DNA of 64,000 nt from Candidatus Schekmanbacteria bacterium (GCA_016188575.1 JACPHN010000041.1:47343-111342), one strand, 5' to 3'; positions 26,152-36,782 are shown, counted from the stretch's first letter. Made by a program: numbers and translations. The notes: a model not told the origin generated them from the sequence alone.

Positions 26152-27332
26152 ACCCGGAGTTGTTGCCGGGCGACGGCTCGTTTACGCTGCTCGGCGACGG
26201 CGCTACCGATGAGATCGAGATGATCCTGGCGATCTCGGCGCGGCAGCCGGGAAACAATTTCGCGGTGGTGGCGCACACCAGCCAGGAGTACCTCGAGAGC
26301 GTCGGCTTCGCGGCCGACGGGGTGACGCTGGTGGTCGCGGAGACCGGGGCACCGGTGGGCGAGGCCTTCCGCACCCCACTGCTGACCGTGTGGCGAACGC
26401 TGTACGTGGAGCGGGACATCATGGCGGATCCGGATCTCACCCAGGAGCCCGGGCCGAGCCGGATCCCGGCGGGCGCGATCACGGCCAAGGCCGACTTGAC
26501 GATGACCATCGGCGTCGAGATCGATGAACCCGGTGGCACCGATCAGTTTTCGGGCGGCACGATCGCGCTCTACCAGGGTGAAACGCTGCTGAATACCGAC
26601 ACGGTGGTGTTCAACACGACCGGACCCGGCTCGCGGATCGTGGTGCGGTATCCGGTGCCGGCCTTGGCCGACGCCTTCCGCGATCTCGTCGACGACGACG
26701 TGGCGCACGCGGTCACCGCCGCGGACATCATCCCCGACCTGAGCTTGATGGCGTCGCGCTTCCTGCCCGCCTGCGTGCGCGTCGACACCGCCAAGAATGA
26801 CCTCTCCTCCAACAGCTCCGAGTCGGTCGACGACGCCGCGGTGGCGTTCAAGCTCAATGTCGGGACGCTGGGCACCAACGAAAATCAGACGACGGAAAAA
26901 GACGATCTCGTCAAGGCGAACAAGCAGGCTCCTTCTTCACCGGATTTCTGGGTCGCCTACGTACTGGGCGCCTTTCAGGGGCGCGTGGACAAGGATGCGG
27001 ATCCTGACCGTGAGGATTGGATTCTCGGCTTCGGGGGACGCGGGTCGAGCTCCGGCCCATTCGCGCTGCTGTACCGTGAGAGCGTGCGCGACGTTGTCGT
27101 GGCGCCCGGCAGCGGTGTCACGACCTCGGAGGCCGATTTGTGGAGACTGGTTGCCGTGCACGAAGTGGCTCACGAATTCGGTCTGCTGGACAAGGACAAA
27201 GGAGACGACGGTCCGCTGATGAACAACGTCGCGGTGTTGACCGCCGATACCCCGGCGGAGGTCGAGGCGCTGCAATTCAATGGCGTTGGTCTGCGGAAAA
27301 TCGTGGCAGCGGAGCTCTACGGGAGGAATTGA
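26055..27332 (+). CDS. Large secreted protein, C-terminal part with zincin motif (frameshifted from 22761 gene)
   Basis: Adding one C after 26054 joins YFRVLD to YSEDSGFDANG and restores a single protein of ~1520 residues. This segment ends in a zinc protease motif HEVAHEFGLLD (HExxHxxGxxD, third ligand Asp as in snapalysin-type enzymes) and a possible Met-turn GPLMNN. It is ~90% identical in protein and DNA to the minus-strand copy at 62,933-64,000. An isolated start inside it (for example ATG 26421) would leave no signal peptide. The break is therefore a true frameshift or a sequencing error. The stop is two bases before the partner gene. Confidence 0.7.
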   Translation, partial: YSEDSGFDANGAAPDDNLAAGGDDVAAGATILNPELLPGDGSFTLLGDGATDEIEMILAISARQPGNNFAVVAHTSQEYLESVGFAADGVTLVVAETGAPVGEAFRTPLLTVWRTLYVERDIMADPDLTQEPGPSRIPAGAITAKADLTMTIGVEIDEPGGTDQFSGGTIALYQGETLLNTDTVVFNTTGPGSRIVVRYPVPALADAFRDLVDDDVAHAVTAADIIPDLSLMASRFLPACVRVDTAKNDLSSNSSESVDDAAVAFKLNVGTLGTNENQTTEKDDLVKANKQAPSSPDFWVAYVLGAFQGRVDKDADPDREDWILGFGGRGSSSGPFALLYRESVRDVVVAPGSGVTTSEADLWRLVAVHEVAHEFGLLDKDKGDDGPLMNNVAVLTADTPAEVEALQFNGVGLRKIVAAELYGRN

Positions 27333-27333
27333 A

Positions 27334-28308
27334 ATGGTTGGCCGGTTATCGGTCTTAAAGGTCTGCGGATATCTGCTGATGGTATCGACGGGCTGCGCCG
27401 CTTCGAATGCGCAGCCGGTTCCCAATGCCATACGACTGAATCTCGAGTGCCAGGATGACAGCATCATCTTTGGAGAACCGGCGCGGTTCTTCGTCTCCGT
27501 GCATAACACCTCAGAGACAACCGTTCATATTTACCCTGGCATTATTTATAACACCAGGTTGCTATGCTCTGTCGACGACAACAAGTATGAAGACTGTATA
27601 TATGGCAGGGAATGGATGGATTTCGGCAAGACACACGAAATGCTTCCGGGAAGCGCCTTGTGGAACGAGCTCGGCTTATATCTGAATGGCACCGTCAGGA
27701 AGGATCTCGAGCGACAAGACGGCTACGTGAATGACCTGGTCTTTCCCCGCCCCGGTACCTACTACGTGAAGGCGGAATCAGATTATGCGGAGAACCTCCA
27801 TTCCAACGCCGTCCGCATCACCGTCGCGCCGCTGCCGGAAAGCGAGCAGCCGGTGATGGAGATCTGGAGCCGTCCGGAGGTTGCCACGTTCATCCAGGGC
27901 TACACCTACAAGGAAGGCGTGGCGCCCCTCGAACGCCTGCTCGATCAGTATCCCGACTCGCTCTATGCGGACCACGCGCGCTACGCGCTCGGCGACTACT
28001 GGGCCGGCCAATACTTTACGAAAATAACTTCCGACCCGCACATCCTCCGCAAGGCGTCGGTGCATTTCGCCGCGGTGACCGAACGCGTGCCCATTCTGAA
28101 GATGCGGGCCTTGTACCAGCAGCTCGTTATCGTCGACCGAAAGCTCTTCATGAGCGACGAGGTCGACTTTGAGGCGCTCGCCCGGGAGCTCGAGCCGCGC
28201 ATGTCGCTCGCGGACCGGATCGGCCTGGGGGAAAAGATACGCGAACGGCTCCCGCGGGTCCTGGCCCGGCAAAAGCCGACCGAAGCGCCGGGAGCGATAC
28301 CGCGATGA
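27334..28308 (+). CDS. Secreted partner of the large zincin: Ig-like domain plus helical repeat
   Basis: This 324-residue protein starts at ATG 27334, with GGGAGG seven bases upstream and only one base after the zincin stop. A signal peptide (MVGRLSVLKVCGYLLMVSTG) is followed by a beta-sandwich-like part: ECQDDSIIFGEPARFFVSVH, HNTSETTVHIYPG, and a later strand TYYVKAES ending NAVRITVAPLPES. The C-terminal ~140 residues look like TPR helices (LERLLDQYPDSLYADHARYA). It recurs next to the second zincin copy. An inhibitor, chaperone or anchoring role is inferred from the pairing only; I do not recognise the family. Confidence 0.7.
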   Translation: MVGRLSVLKVCGYLLMVSTGCAASNAQPVPNAIRLNLECQDDSIIFGEPARFFVSVHNTSETTVHIYPGIIYNTRLLCSVDDNKYEDCIYGREWMDFGKTHEMLPGSALWNELGLYLNGTVRKDLERQDGYVNDLVFPRPGTYYVKAESDYAENLHSNAVRITVAPLPESEQPVMEIWSRPEVATFIQGYTYKEGVAPLERLLDQYPDSLYADHARYALGDYWAGQYFTKITSDPHILRKASVHFAAVTERVPILKMRALYQQLVIVDRKLFMSDEVDFEALARELEPRMSLADRIGLGEKIRERLPRVLARQKPTEAPGAIPR

Positions 28309-28316
28309 TGCGGTAA

Positions 28317-28649
28317 TATGAGGACGAGCACAGTCGCCGCGAGCTGAAGAGCGCTTTGGGCGGCGGTCGAATGCCCTCGGGCGACTTCGGCGAGATCGCT
28401 GCGTGGTGGGCTTGCGCGGTTTTGGCCTACAACCTGAACCAGGACATGAAGCTCCTGACGCTACCGGCCGCGTGGGTAGGAAAGCGACTGAAGGCCATTC
28501 GCGCGCACCTCATCAATCTGCCGGGGCGCGTGGTGACGCACAGCAGGCAACTGGTGATCCGGCTCACGGCTGCTCACCCGTCCAACTGGGTCATCCAGGC
28601 GGTATGCCGCGGGATCGCCGCGCTCGCGCAAACCCAAACCGTCTTATGA
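28317..28649 (+). mobile_element. IS1380-family transposase C-terminal remnant
   Basis: The frame reads RRELKSALGGGRMPSGDFGE, then AAWWACAVLAYNLNQDMKLL, and ends with PGRVVTHSRQLVIRL. This matches the last ~105 residues of IS1380 transposases (the AYNL motif and the later G-R-x-V-x-H block). No N-terminal part or intact inverted repeats were found. It is inserted between the partner gene and the 220-bp repeat, and is absent from the second copy of the cassette. Confidence 0.7.
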
Positions 28650-28870
28650 GGGACGACATCCACGGCAGCTCCGGCGAGGCTGGGAACGGACAGGTGTGCG
28701 CGGCGCGCCCCATCAGGCACACCGCGACGCGAAGGCGAAAATGACATGAAAAGCGGCAGAGACCCTCCACCATAACGTCTGGCTACCCTTCACAAGCGTG
28801 TCCCGGGGATGCGTTTGGCACCGACTGGACGCAACCGAGAGGAAATGATCCGCGGGCCAGTGAATTTAGG
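28648..28870 (+). repeat. ~220-bp repeat, copy 1 (inverted copy at 61,695-61,910)
   Basis: The two copies share long identical stretches such as GACGCAACCGAG, CTCCACCATAACGTCTGGCT and CGCGACGCGAA, with overall similarity that looks near 85%. Similarity begins at GAGGGACGA and ends at ATTTAGG. No protein frame is conserved. It follows the IS1380 remnant here and the partner pseudogene there, so it marks the edge of the duplicated cassette. Confidence 0.75.
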
Positions 28871-28979
28871 TTCCACGGGGGGCCAGACAATCCTGCGGGG
28901 GAGGCGTGAGATGACTGCTGTGTTGTCGTTTTTCGGTTGCATGTGTGAGGAACCCCTTTTCCGGGGGGAGGTGATTACG

Positions 28980-29078
28980 GTGAAAAAGCAAGCGACCAAG
29001 GTTCGACCCGAGCAAGTCACGAGCGTCAAGGCAGGGGGCAGCTCGTTCATTGGGGCTTGGGGCAGCGCACAGGCGTAG
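28980..29078 (+). CDS. Small ORF, 32 residues, with ideal ribosome binding site
   Basis: The start is GTG 28980, preceded at eight bases by GGAGG inside GGAGGTGAT, an exact match to the 16S 3' end. The peptide begins MKKQATKVRPEQ and ends AGGSSFIGAWGSAQA, with a charged first half and a small, Gly/Ser/Ala-rich second half. A CCCC/GGGG pair (28953-28956 with 28963-28966) could fold just before the binding site. A hairpin follows the stop. It may be a modified-peptide precursor or a leader peptide; no modification gene is nearby. I do not recognise the family. Confidence 0.4.
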   Translation: MKKQATKVRPEQVTSVKAGGSSFIGAWGSAQA

Positions 29079-29096
29079 GCACGGCGATCGCCCCGT

Positions 29097-29134
29097 CCGC
29101 CGGGTATCCCGATGAGGCGGCGGTTTCCCGGCGG
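29097..29134 (+). terminator. Inverted repeat after the small ORF
   Basis: Perfect 8-bp arms CCGCCGGG and CCCGGCGG are separated by 22 bases, 18 bases after the small ORF stop. There is no T-run. It could be a weak or factor-assisted terminator, or a structured RNA element. Confidence 0.3.
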
Positions 29135-29664
29135 ACGTGACCGCGCGCGGTGATCGGCGAGCCCGGGGCCCCGCGGTCATCCGACCAGGCCCGGGGGTTC
29201 GTGTGTCTCGAGGGGAATCGATCGCGGGCCTCCCGGCGGCCCGATCACGGTCAGACCTTCTCGGTCACTGAGAACGGATCCCCGCCGGCGAGGGCGCCAC
29301 GGGCACGATGACCGCGACCCGACCTTAAGGCGCCTCACCCAGGCACCGGGAGGCCACGCCGATGCAGTGGCCGGACGTGCCGTCGTGCCTCTGTGTCGGT
29401 GCTAGCGTGAGGCCATGACTCACGATCAGGACACGGCGTGGAAGGACCTGCTCGACGGCTACTTCAAGGCGTTCAACCGCCTGACGGAGCGGTCCCGGCG
29501 CGACACAGGCGAGGTGACGCGTCGCGCGTGGAACGTCTTGGGCGAGCTGGCAGCAGGCGGTGGATGCTGGTTCTCCCCCTCTGGATTGATCCACCTCGCC
29601 GCGCTACAGTATGCGCGATCCTGTTCTCCTCTTTCCCGCACGCGCGTTGAAGTCGCGATCGCGT
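29135..29664. other. Gene-poor interval with a possible nuclease remnant
   Basis: No complete gene is visible. On the plus strand ATG 29415 begins MTHDQDTAWKDLLDGYFKAF, which resembles the first residues of Rpn/DUF4351-type putative transposase or nuclease proteins. The similarity is lost within ~35 residues and the frame runs into the next gene. The rest is GC-rich without clear motifs. Confidence 0.35.
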
Positions 29665-32193
29665 ATGAGCTCCGGAAAAAACCCGTTCGACGACGACCTC
29701 TTCTCGGAAGAGCTCCTGGGCGGCATGGGAGATGACGCCAGCGAGCCGCTCTTTCCAGACATTTTCGGCGATCAGCTCCAGCTTCTAACGTCCTTCTCCG
29801 CCTTGCTGCGGGCCATGCACTGCGGGGAGAACCGGGTAAACGATCAGATTCTCGCTGCTGTGCGCCAGCTCACCGGCGCCCCTCTCGTGGCGATCTTCCA
29901 GAGTGACGGAGCAATCACGGGCGGCTACGGCGCCATGACCCGGGTCGCGATCCAGCGCGCCGCCGGGGTCGCGGAAAAGTCCATTCCGGACCGTCTGGAG
30001 ATGTTCGAAACGGCGCGCATCGTGAAATCTCCCGAGCTGCATGGGGTCATCTTGCTCTGGGACAGCATCAGCGAGCCCAGTCCCGTGGCCGAGCGGCGGC
30101 GCTGCAATACTCAGCGGCAGCTTCTCGGGCTGATCATGCTTCGCGATCGCCGCGGCAAAGCCTTCGCGCCCGATGCGCAAATCAGCCGTCTCATCGCACA
30201 GATCAGCGCTGCCGCGGTCCGCGGCGAGCAACTGTATCGCGAAGCGACGACGGACCCGCTGACGGGAGTGTACACGCGCAGGCATCTCGAGGCCCTGTTG
30301 CTGCGCGAGGTCGACCGTGCTCGCGCCTCGGCGGAACCACTCTCCATCATCATGCTGGACCTCGACCACTTCAAGGGCACAAACGACCGCTACGGCCACC
30401 CGGCGGGAGACGCCGTGCTGCGATCATTCGGCGGCGTCCTGCGCACGTCCTTGCGCGCCGATGACCTGGCCGCCCGCTATGGCGGCGAGGAGTTCGCGGT
30501 TGTCTTGCCCGGGACCGCGCTCGACGGCGCGGTCACGCTCGCGGAGAAGATTCGCACGCGCATGGTCGAGGTCGAGGTCCCCGCCGGCGCCAAACCGCTG
30601 ACCGTTAGCGCCGGATGCGCTCAGCTCGATGAGGGCTGCTCGTCGCCCCAACTCCTCGTGACGCACGGCGACCGCGCGCTCTACCGAGCCAAGGAGCTCG
30701 GACGCAATCGTGTCGTTTCCTACGACCCCGGGGCCCTCAAGGCGTCGCCCCGAAAAGATGAGCTCGCCGGCGTGTTCACGGGCGACTTTGCGCGCGATCA
30801 TCGCAACGTGTCGCTGTTGCTGCGTGTCAATCACGCCCTGACCCACGTGTCCTCACTTGATGCGCTGCTCGAGGTCGTCGTGGACGCGGCGCTCGAAATC
30901 ACCGACGGCGAGCGCGGCATCATCCTGCTTCTTGACGAGCCGCAGCAGCAGCTCTTCACCAGTATCCGCACGGGGAAACATGCGGCGACGAAAGAGGGCG
31001 GACCGAGCTCACCTGCCACCGTCCGCCCTCCCCGAGGCACACGAGCCGCCGGAGAATCGTCCGGATACCGGTACCGGCTGGCCAGGGGGCGCGGCGGCCG
31101 CACTCTGCCCTGGGTGGAAGGCTTCAGTCGCTCGATCCCCCACCGCGTGCTTTCCATCGGCGAGCCTGTTTGTTTCGAGAGCGTGGACGGCCAGGGTGAA
31201 TCCCCGATGATTCCTCAAAGCGTGCACGATCTCCACCTCCGGCGCGTATTATGCGCGCCGCTGCAGGCCGCGGGGACGATCCTCGGGGCGCTGTACGTGG
31301 ACAGCCACATTCATGCCAGTCAGGTGTCCGACGCTGACTTTACCTTTTTCGTTGCCCTTGCCCGAAACGCCGCCGTGGCGATTTACCACGCATCCCTGGT
31401 CGAGCGCCTGGAAGAAGCCCACCGAGATCTTCTCCAGCTCGAACGCATGAAGAGTGATTTCTTGGCGATCGCGTCGCACGAGCTCAAGACCCCCCTTACC
31501 GCCCTGCTCGGCTACGTGCACCTCCTTCGCAACCAGGATCTCGCTGGCGAGCGCGGCATCATCAAGCGGAGCGTCGAGGTGATTGACCGCGAAACGCAAC
31601 GCCTGGTCGCGCGCGTCCACGACATTCTCAACCTCTCCCGCGTCGGCATGGACTACATCCCACTCAAGCGCACGGTCTTTCCGCTTCAGGAGCTGGTCAA
31701 ACAGGTTGTTGACGAGGTCCGCCCGTTCGCCGAACGGCGGAACCTGGCCATTGAAATGACCCCACGGGAAGCTGGAAACGCGGTCATCGACGCCGAGCGC
31801 GAAGCCATCCGCACGGTCTTGCAAAATCTCCTCCAAAACGCCATCCGCTTCACACCAGACGGCGGCAGCGTCCGCGTGGAGGAACGCATTGTCGCCGCGG
31901 TGAGCGGACCAGCCGTCCGCGTCGATGTGACCGATACGGGGATCGGCATCGCGGCGGAAGATCGCGACAAGGTGTTTGACCGCTTCCGAGTGCTCGAGGA
32001 TGTCTCCCACCATTTTTCGGACACGTACGCATTCCGCTCGGGCGGGATGGGGATTGGCCTGTCGATCGCGAAAGGAATCGTCGTCGCCCACGGCGGTTCG
32101 ATTGGCGTGGAAAGCGAGCTCGGCAAGGGCAGCACATTCTGGTTCGAGCTCCCGCAACCGGGCGGCAACCCGGCGAACGCACCTGGCCGATGA
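29665..32193 (+). CDS. GAF-GGDEF-GAF-histidine kinase fusion
   Basis: This 842-residue soluble protein starts at ATG 29665; in-frame ATG 29611 would add 18 residues. Order: GAF-like sensor (~40-180); diguanylate cyclase domain with intact active site RYGGEEF (~270) and a product-inhibition site RADD five residues before it; second GAF (~385-575). HisKA follows with ASHELKTPLTALLGY, and then the ATPase with N-box NLLQNAIRFTPDG, VTDTGIGIAAED, FDRFR and GMGIGLSIAKGIV. It could both make cyclic-di-GMP and phosphorylate a regulator. No response regulator is adjacent. There are no membrane segments, so it acts in the cytoplasm. Confidence 0.9.
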   Translation: MSSGKNPFDDDLFSEELLGGMGDDASEPLFPDIFGDQLQLLTSFSALLRAMHCGENRVNDQILAAVRQLTGAPLVAIFQSDGAITGGYGAMTRVAIQRAAGVAEKSIPDRLEMFETARIVKSPELHGVILLWDSISEPSPVAERRRCNTQRQLLGLIMLRDRRGKAFAPDAQISRLIAQISAAAVRGEQLYREATTDPLTGVYTRRHLEALLLREVDRARASAEPLSIIMLDLDHFKGTNDRYGHPAGDAVLRSFGGVLRTSLRADDLAARYGGEEFAVVLPGTALDGAVTLAEKIRTRMVEVEVPAGAKPLTVSAGCAQLDEGCSSPQLLVTHGDRALYRAKELGRNRVVSYDPGALKASPRKDELAGVFTGDFARDHRNVSLLLRVNHALTHVSSLDALLEVVVDAALEITDGERGIILLLDEPQQQLFTSIRTGKHAATKEGGPSSPATVRPPRGTRAAGESSGYRYRLARGRGGRTLPWVEGFSRSIPHRVLSIGEPVCFESVDGQGESPMIPQSVHDLHLRRVLCAPLQAAGTILGALYVDSHIHASQVSDADFTFFVALARNAAVAIYHASLVERLEEAHRDLLQLERMKSDFLAIASHELKTPLTALLGYVHLLRNQDLAGERGIIKRSVEVIDRETQRLVARVHDILNLSRVGMDYIPLKRTVFPLQELVKQVVDEVRPFAERRNLAIEMTPREAGNAVIDAEREAIRTVLQNLLQNAIRFTPDGGSVRVEERIVAAVSGPAVRVDVTDTGIGIAAEDRDKVFDRFRVLEDVSHHFSDTYAFRSGGMGIGLSIAKGIVVAHGGSIGVESELGKGSTFWFELPQPGGNPANAPGR

Positions 32194-32287
32194 CCCTGGC
32201 ACTGTGCGTCGCGTTCCCGTCCCGGTGCGGCGCGGCGGCCGCGACAAGCCCGCACCCGGCGTTACTGGCACGAGCTGGAGAAAAACG

Positions 32288-32803
32288 ATGAAGGAGCTTC
32301 TTTCTCATATCCGCGACGTCCCCGACTTTCCGCGGCCCGGCATTGTCTTCAAGGACATCACGCCGCTCCTCGGTAACGCGCGGGCCTTGCAGCGGGCGGT
32401 CGACGCGATGACGGAGCCGTTCGCGAATGACGGTGTCACCGTTGTTGCGGGGGTGGAGGCGCGCGGTTTCCTGTTCGCGGCGCCCATTGCCCTCAAGCTC
32501 GGCTGTGGCGTGGCGCTGCTGCGAAAACCCGGCAAGCTGCCGTTTCACACCCACCGCGTCGAGTATGAGCTGGAGTACGGCAAAGATGCCATCGAGATCC
32601 ACCAGGACGCGGTCACCCGCAGCGACCGGGTCTTGCTGGTAGACGACGTGATCGCCACCGGTGGCACCATCCGGGCGGCCGCGGAGCTCGTCTCGGGTCA
32701 GGGCGCCAAGGTCATCGGCCTGACGTTTCTGATCGAGCTGGGCTTCTTGTCAGGCCGCAGCCGCCTCGAAGGGTATCGCGTTCACTCGGTGTTGGCCTTC
32801 TGA
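32288..32803 (+). CDS. apt: Adenine phosphoribosyltransferase
   Basis: This 171-residue enzyme salvages adenine with PRPP to form AMP. It has the start DFPRPGIVFKDITPLL, the loop AGVEARGFLFAAPIA, RKPGKLP, and the PRPP-binding motif VLLVDDVIATGGT. The length is typical (170-180). ATG 32288 has GGAG seven bases upstream. It is a close tail neighbour of the convergent M48 gene, with one base between them. Confidence 0.96.
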   Translation: MKELLSHIRDVPDFPRPGIVFKDITPLLGNARALQRAVDAMTEPFANDGVTVVAGVEARGFLFAAPIALKLGCGVALLRKPGKLPFHTHRVEYELEYGKDAIEIHQDAVTRSDRVLLVDDVIATGGTIRAAAELVSGQGAKVIGLTFLIELGFLSGRSRLEGYRVHSVLAF

Positions 32804-32804
32804 G

Positions 32805-34793
32805 CTAGGAGCCCGCGCCGTCTTCGCTCCGGAGCTGCTCGATGCGGCGCCGCGCGAGCTCGACGATGTCCCCATCGGGGACCGCGTCAAGCACCTCGTG
32901 GTAGCGTTCGAGCGCCGATTGGGGGTCACCGATCGCTTCGAGCTGCCGTCCCTGGTTGTACACCCGCTGCCCTAGCGACTTCAGACGTTGCTGGGCCAAC
33001 GCTACGGATGCTGGATCAGTGCAGCTCATGACGAATCGCTTGCCGACGGTAAGCTCCGAAAACGTCTTGACGATGATCGCGAGGCGATCATGCGCGAGCT
33101 TGGTGAGCTCGGCATCGGAAGCCCCATTGAGAATCGAAAAACAGATTTTCGGATCGCTGACGATCGTGAGCATGTGCGCCAGCCGCCGGCGCCCCTTCTC
33201 CGACCATTCGCTGCTGCTGCCCGGCGCGAGCAGCTTGAGATAGGTCTCCGCCGCGGTCTCGTCCTGACCACTCAGCCGCAAGTGCTCGCCCAGGCGGAAG
33301 GTCATCTCCGGCGCCGCTGGATCCTCCGGATACGACTTCACAAAGGACTCCAGGATGCGCGTGTCACCGCCTTGGTGACCCAGGGCGGCGCTGAAGCTCG
33401 GCCGTAGCCGGGTGAGCTCATCGGTCAGTCGAGCCCGCTCGCGGTCAAGCTCGGCCACGGTGCCTTTGACCTCGGCATGTGGAGCCAGCAGCTCCGAGGC
33501 GCGGGCGTATCCGTCAATCAAGCCGCGGTAGTCTCGCAGCAGCGGTGCCTTCTGCTCCTCCGCCTCCGTGCGCTCGCGAAGAATCGTCTTGTGTATGGGT
33601 GCCGCGGAGGGCGCGCTCGGGTTCGCGAGCAGCGCGCTTTCCTGCAGGAAGCGCCGCGCCTCGTCCGACCGTTGCACCTGCGCCAGCGCCTCGAGCTTCT
33701 CCTGGATCTCGGTTGATCGATCCGCTGGCGGCGCCGCGTGCTCGGGTCGCTTTGGCAGATCCTTGGCAAGGGTCGTGGTGCGGGCCTCCGCGGCACCGAT
33801 GCGTTCGGAGAATCCCGGGTGCGTGCGCCACCACGTCGCCCCCGGCCATTCGTACACGCGATCGCGCAGCCGTCGCATCATATCCGCGCCGCCCGCCGGA
33901 GAATAGCCAGCAGTGACCGCATACCGCCATCCGGCCGCATCCGCCTCGACCTCCATGTCGCGGCTGAATCCGCGCTGCAGCAGCTCCCGCAGGACCGCCC
34001 CGAATACCGCCGTTCCCTGGATAAGCGCGGCCTTGCCGCTATAGGTCGGTCCCGCGCTTTCCGCCATCATCGCTTCAGCGCTGCCCGGTCGCGCGTTGCC
34101 ATACTGACCCACCTCGGAGGTCATGTTCTTGGCCCCCAGGATCAATCCCGCCAGCACAACCTGGTGCAATACGTCCATCAGGTACGCGCGCCGTTGAAGC
34201 TTCGCGGAATGCTCGAGGCGAGCATGCGCAAGCTCGTGGCCGATGAGATGGGCGAGCTCGTCATCGGTGAGGTCGAGCTTGGTCATTCCCTCGGTGACAA
34301 ACACAAAACCGCCGGGCAGTGCGAAGGCGTTGGGTTCGTCCATCTTCACCACGCGAAACGAGTAGGGGATGGTTGTTTCGCCCGTTCCCGCCGCGACGCG
34401 GTACCCGATGCGGGCGACCCGGGATTCGAGCTCCAGGCTCTCGACCAAGCCAAGCTCTTTCTGAACTTGCAGGGCCACCTCGAGGCCCTGCTCGAAACCC
34501 GGGACCTTTTTCGCCGCGGGCTTCTCGGATTCGCCGTCTGACTGCTCGGAAGCCACGGTTTCCTGCTGGCTTTCCGGTATCGACCTCGTCCACGTGGGCG
34601 GTGTGCCTCCGGTTCGGGCCTCGGCGAAAGCTGTGGCGGCCACCACCAAGGCGGCGCACAGCGAGAGCCGAAGCGTGCCGGCGCCGCGTGCCCGCTCGCA
34701 AAGCGGGCGCCGCCCTCCCGAGCTGGCGGGCGATCCGCCGGGCCACGAGCTCCTGAGCTCACCTTGTTGCCCTGCCGTCTCACTTTTCTCCAT
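32805..34793 (-). CDS. M48-family zinc metalloprotease with C-terminal TPR repeats
   Basis: This 662-residue protein begins at ATG 34793 with GAGG upstream; the frame extends to 34877 but without a better start. An N-terminal hydrophobic segment (LRLSLCAALVVAATAFAEA) is a signal peptide or anchor. The catalytic motif is HELAH (186-190) in LIGHELAHARLEH. The third ligand region is DMEVEADAAGWRYAV (E-x3-D), as in M48 enzymes such as BepA/LoiP. The second half carries TPR-like repeats, as in BepA. A role in outer-membrane protein quality control is likely by analogy. Confidence 0.88.
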   Translation of the reverse strand: MEKSETAGQQGELRSSWPGGSPASSGGRRPLCERARGAGTLRLSLCAALVVAATAFAEARTGGTPPTWTRSIPESQQETVASEQSDGESEKPAAKKVPGFEQGLEVALQVQKELGLVESLELESRVARIGYRVAAGTGETTIPYSFRVVKMDEPNAFALPGGFVFVTEGMTKLDLTDDELAHLIGHELAHARLEHSAKLQRRAYLMDVLHQVVLAGLILGAKNMTSEVGQYGNARPGSAEAMMAESAGPTYSGKAALIQGTAVFGAVLRELLQRGFSRDMEVEADAAGWRYAVTAGYSPAGGADMMRRLRDRVYEWPGATWWRTHPGFSERIGAAEARTTTLAKDLPKRPEHAAPPADRSTEIQEKLEALAQVQRSDEARRFLQESALLANPSAPSAAPIHKTILRERTEAEEQKAPLLRDYRGLIDGYARASELLAPHAEVKGTVAELDRERARLTDELTRLRPSFSAALGHQGGDTRILESFVKSYPEDPAAPEMTFRLGEHLRLSGQDETAAETYLKLLAPGSSSEWSEKGRRRLAHMLTIVSDPKICFSILNGASDAELTKLAHDRLAIIVKTFSELTVGKRFVMSCTDPASVALAQQRLKSLGQRVYNQGRQLEAIGDPQSALERYHEVLDAVPDGDIVELARRRIEQLRSEDGAGS

Positions 34794-35417
34794 GAGCCTC
34801 GTCCTCTGTGTGCTCACCCAAGCGCTTACCGTTCCAGACGCGCGGCGCCTGTCGGCCGCCGGCCGAGCGCTGACCAAACCTACCTATCGGCATAATCGAG
34901 CGGTCCCGGGCTTTCCCGTTGCGGACCTGCGGTGCTGAACCGCGGGGGAGCTTGCCGCGATCGCCCGGTGCCGAATCTCGACGTAACAAATCGCCATCGA
35001 TGAATTAACCGCTGACACGGACTTGCGTTGCGTGCTCGGCTGGCCCGGCAACGGGCTCCCACGTAGCGCCTCCGGGGCTCCTCGCGCATGCACACGGGCG
35101 CGTCGCGTTCAGCCGCGGGACCAGCCAGCTCGCGGGCACAGTCGCGACCGCGGCAGACGCCGCGCAAACAGAGCTCGCATCGATCCACTCATGATAGCCC
35201 CGCGATCCCGCAAGGCTCAAGAGTGGGGCACGAAGACCACAACAGCGCGGCGGCGCGGCCCCGCTCGCCGCCGCGCTGTCCGGCGCCGACTGCAGGGAAG
35301 GCGCGGCGGCCACGATGACCGGTGGGACTTGACATGGCGAGTAAATTGCAGCTACACACTTTCATCTTGATCCTGAGGTTTGTGACCCCCAGAGGAATTG
35401 CAGGGAGACAGGTTCTA
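34794..35417. other. Intergenic region between divergent genes
   Basis: 624 bases hold no gene I can support. The right end carries the likely promoter of the Thr-Pro protein, and the left end the upstream region of the M48 gene. The middle is GC-rich with Ala/Arg-rich shadow frames only. Confidence 0.6.
35329..35358 (+). promoter_or_regulatory. Sigma-70-like promoter for the 35,418 gene
   Basis: A perfect -35 TTGACA (35329-35334) is followed after 18 bases by TACACA (35353-35358). It lies ~60 bases before ATG 35418 in an AT-richer patch of the intergenic region, which supports a promoter role. Confidence 0.45.
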
Positions 35418-36632
<1,215 letters not shown>

Positions 36633-36640
36633 TCCCGGAA

Positions 36641-36702
36641 CGGCTCCGCGACGGCGGAGCCGGTAAGGCAGGGAGCGGCGGCACCACGCGGCAGCCGCTC
36701 CC
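36641..36702 (+). terminator. Two successive terminator-like hairpins
   Basis: The first has arms CGGCTCCG/CGGAGCCG (36641-36648 and 36655-36662, loop 6). The second has arms GGGAGCGGC/GCCGCTCCC (36671-36679 and 36694-36702, loop 14). They start nine bases after the stop of the Thr-Pro protein. There are no T-runs, but position and stability suggest transcription ends here. Confidence 0.5.
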
Positions 36703-36782
36703 CATCGGTCGTAGACGAGGCTGAGAGCCCAGGTTGCGGCCTATTGGCGGCGGGCACAGGCGCAAGGAGCGGCGAAAGCAAG

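Noticed and set aside
29415..29735. 106-codon ORF starting MTHDQDTAWKD as an intact nuclease gene
   Set aside because: Only the first ~25 residues look like the Rpn/DUF4351 group; the rest is a shadow of the GGDEF/kinase gene.
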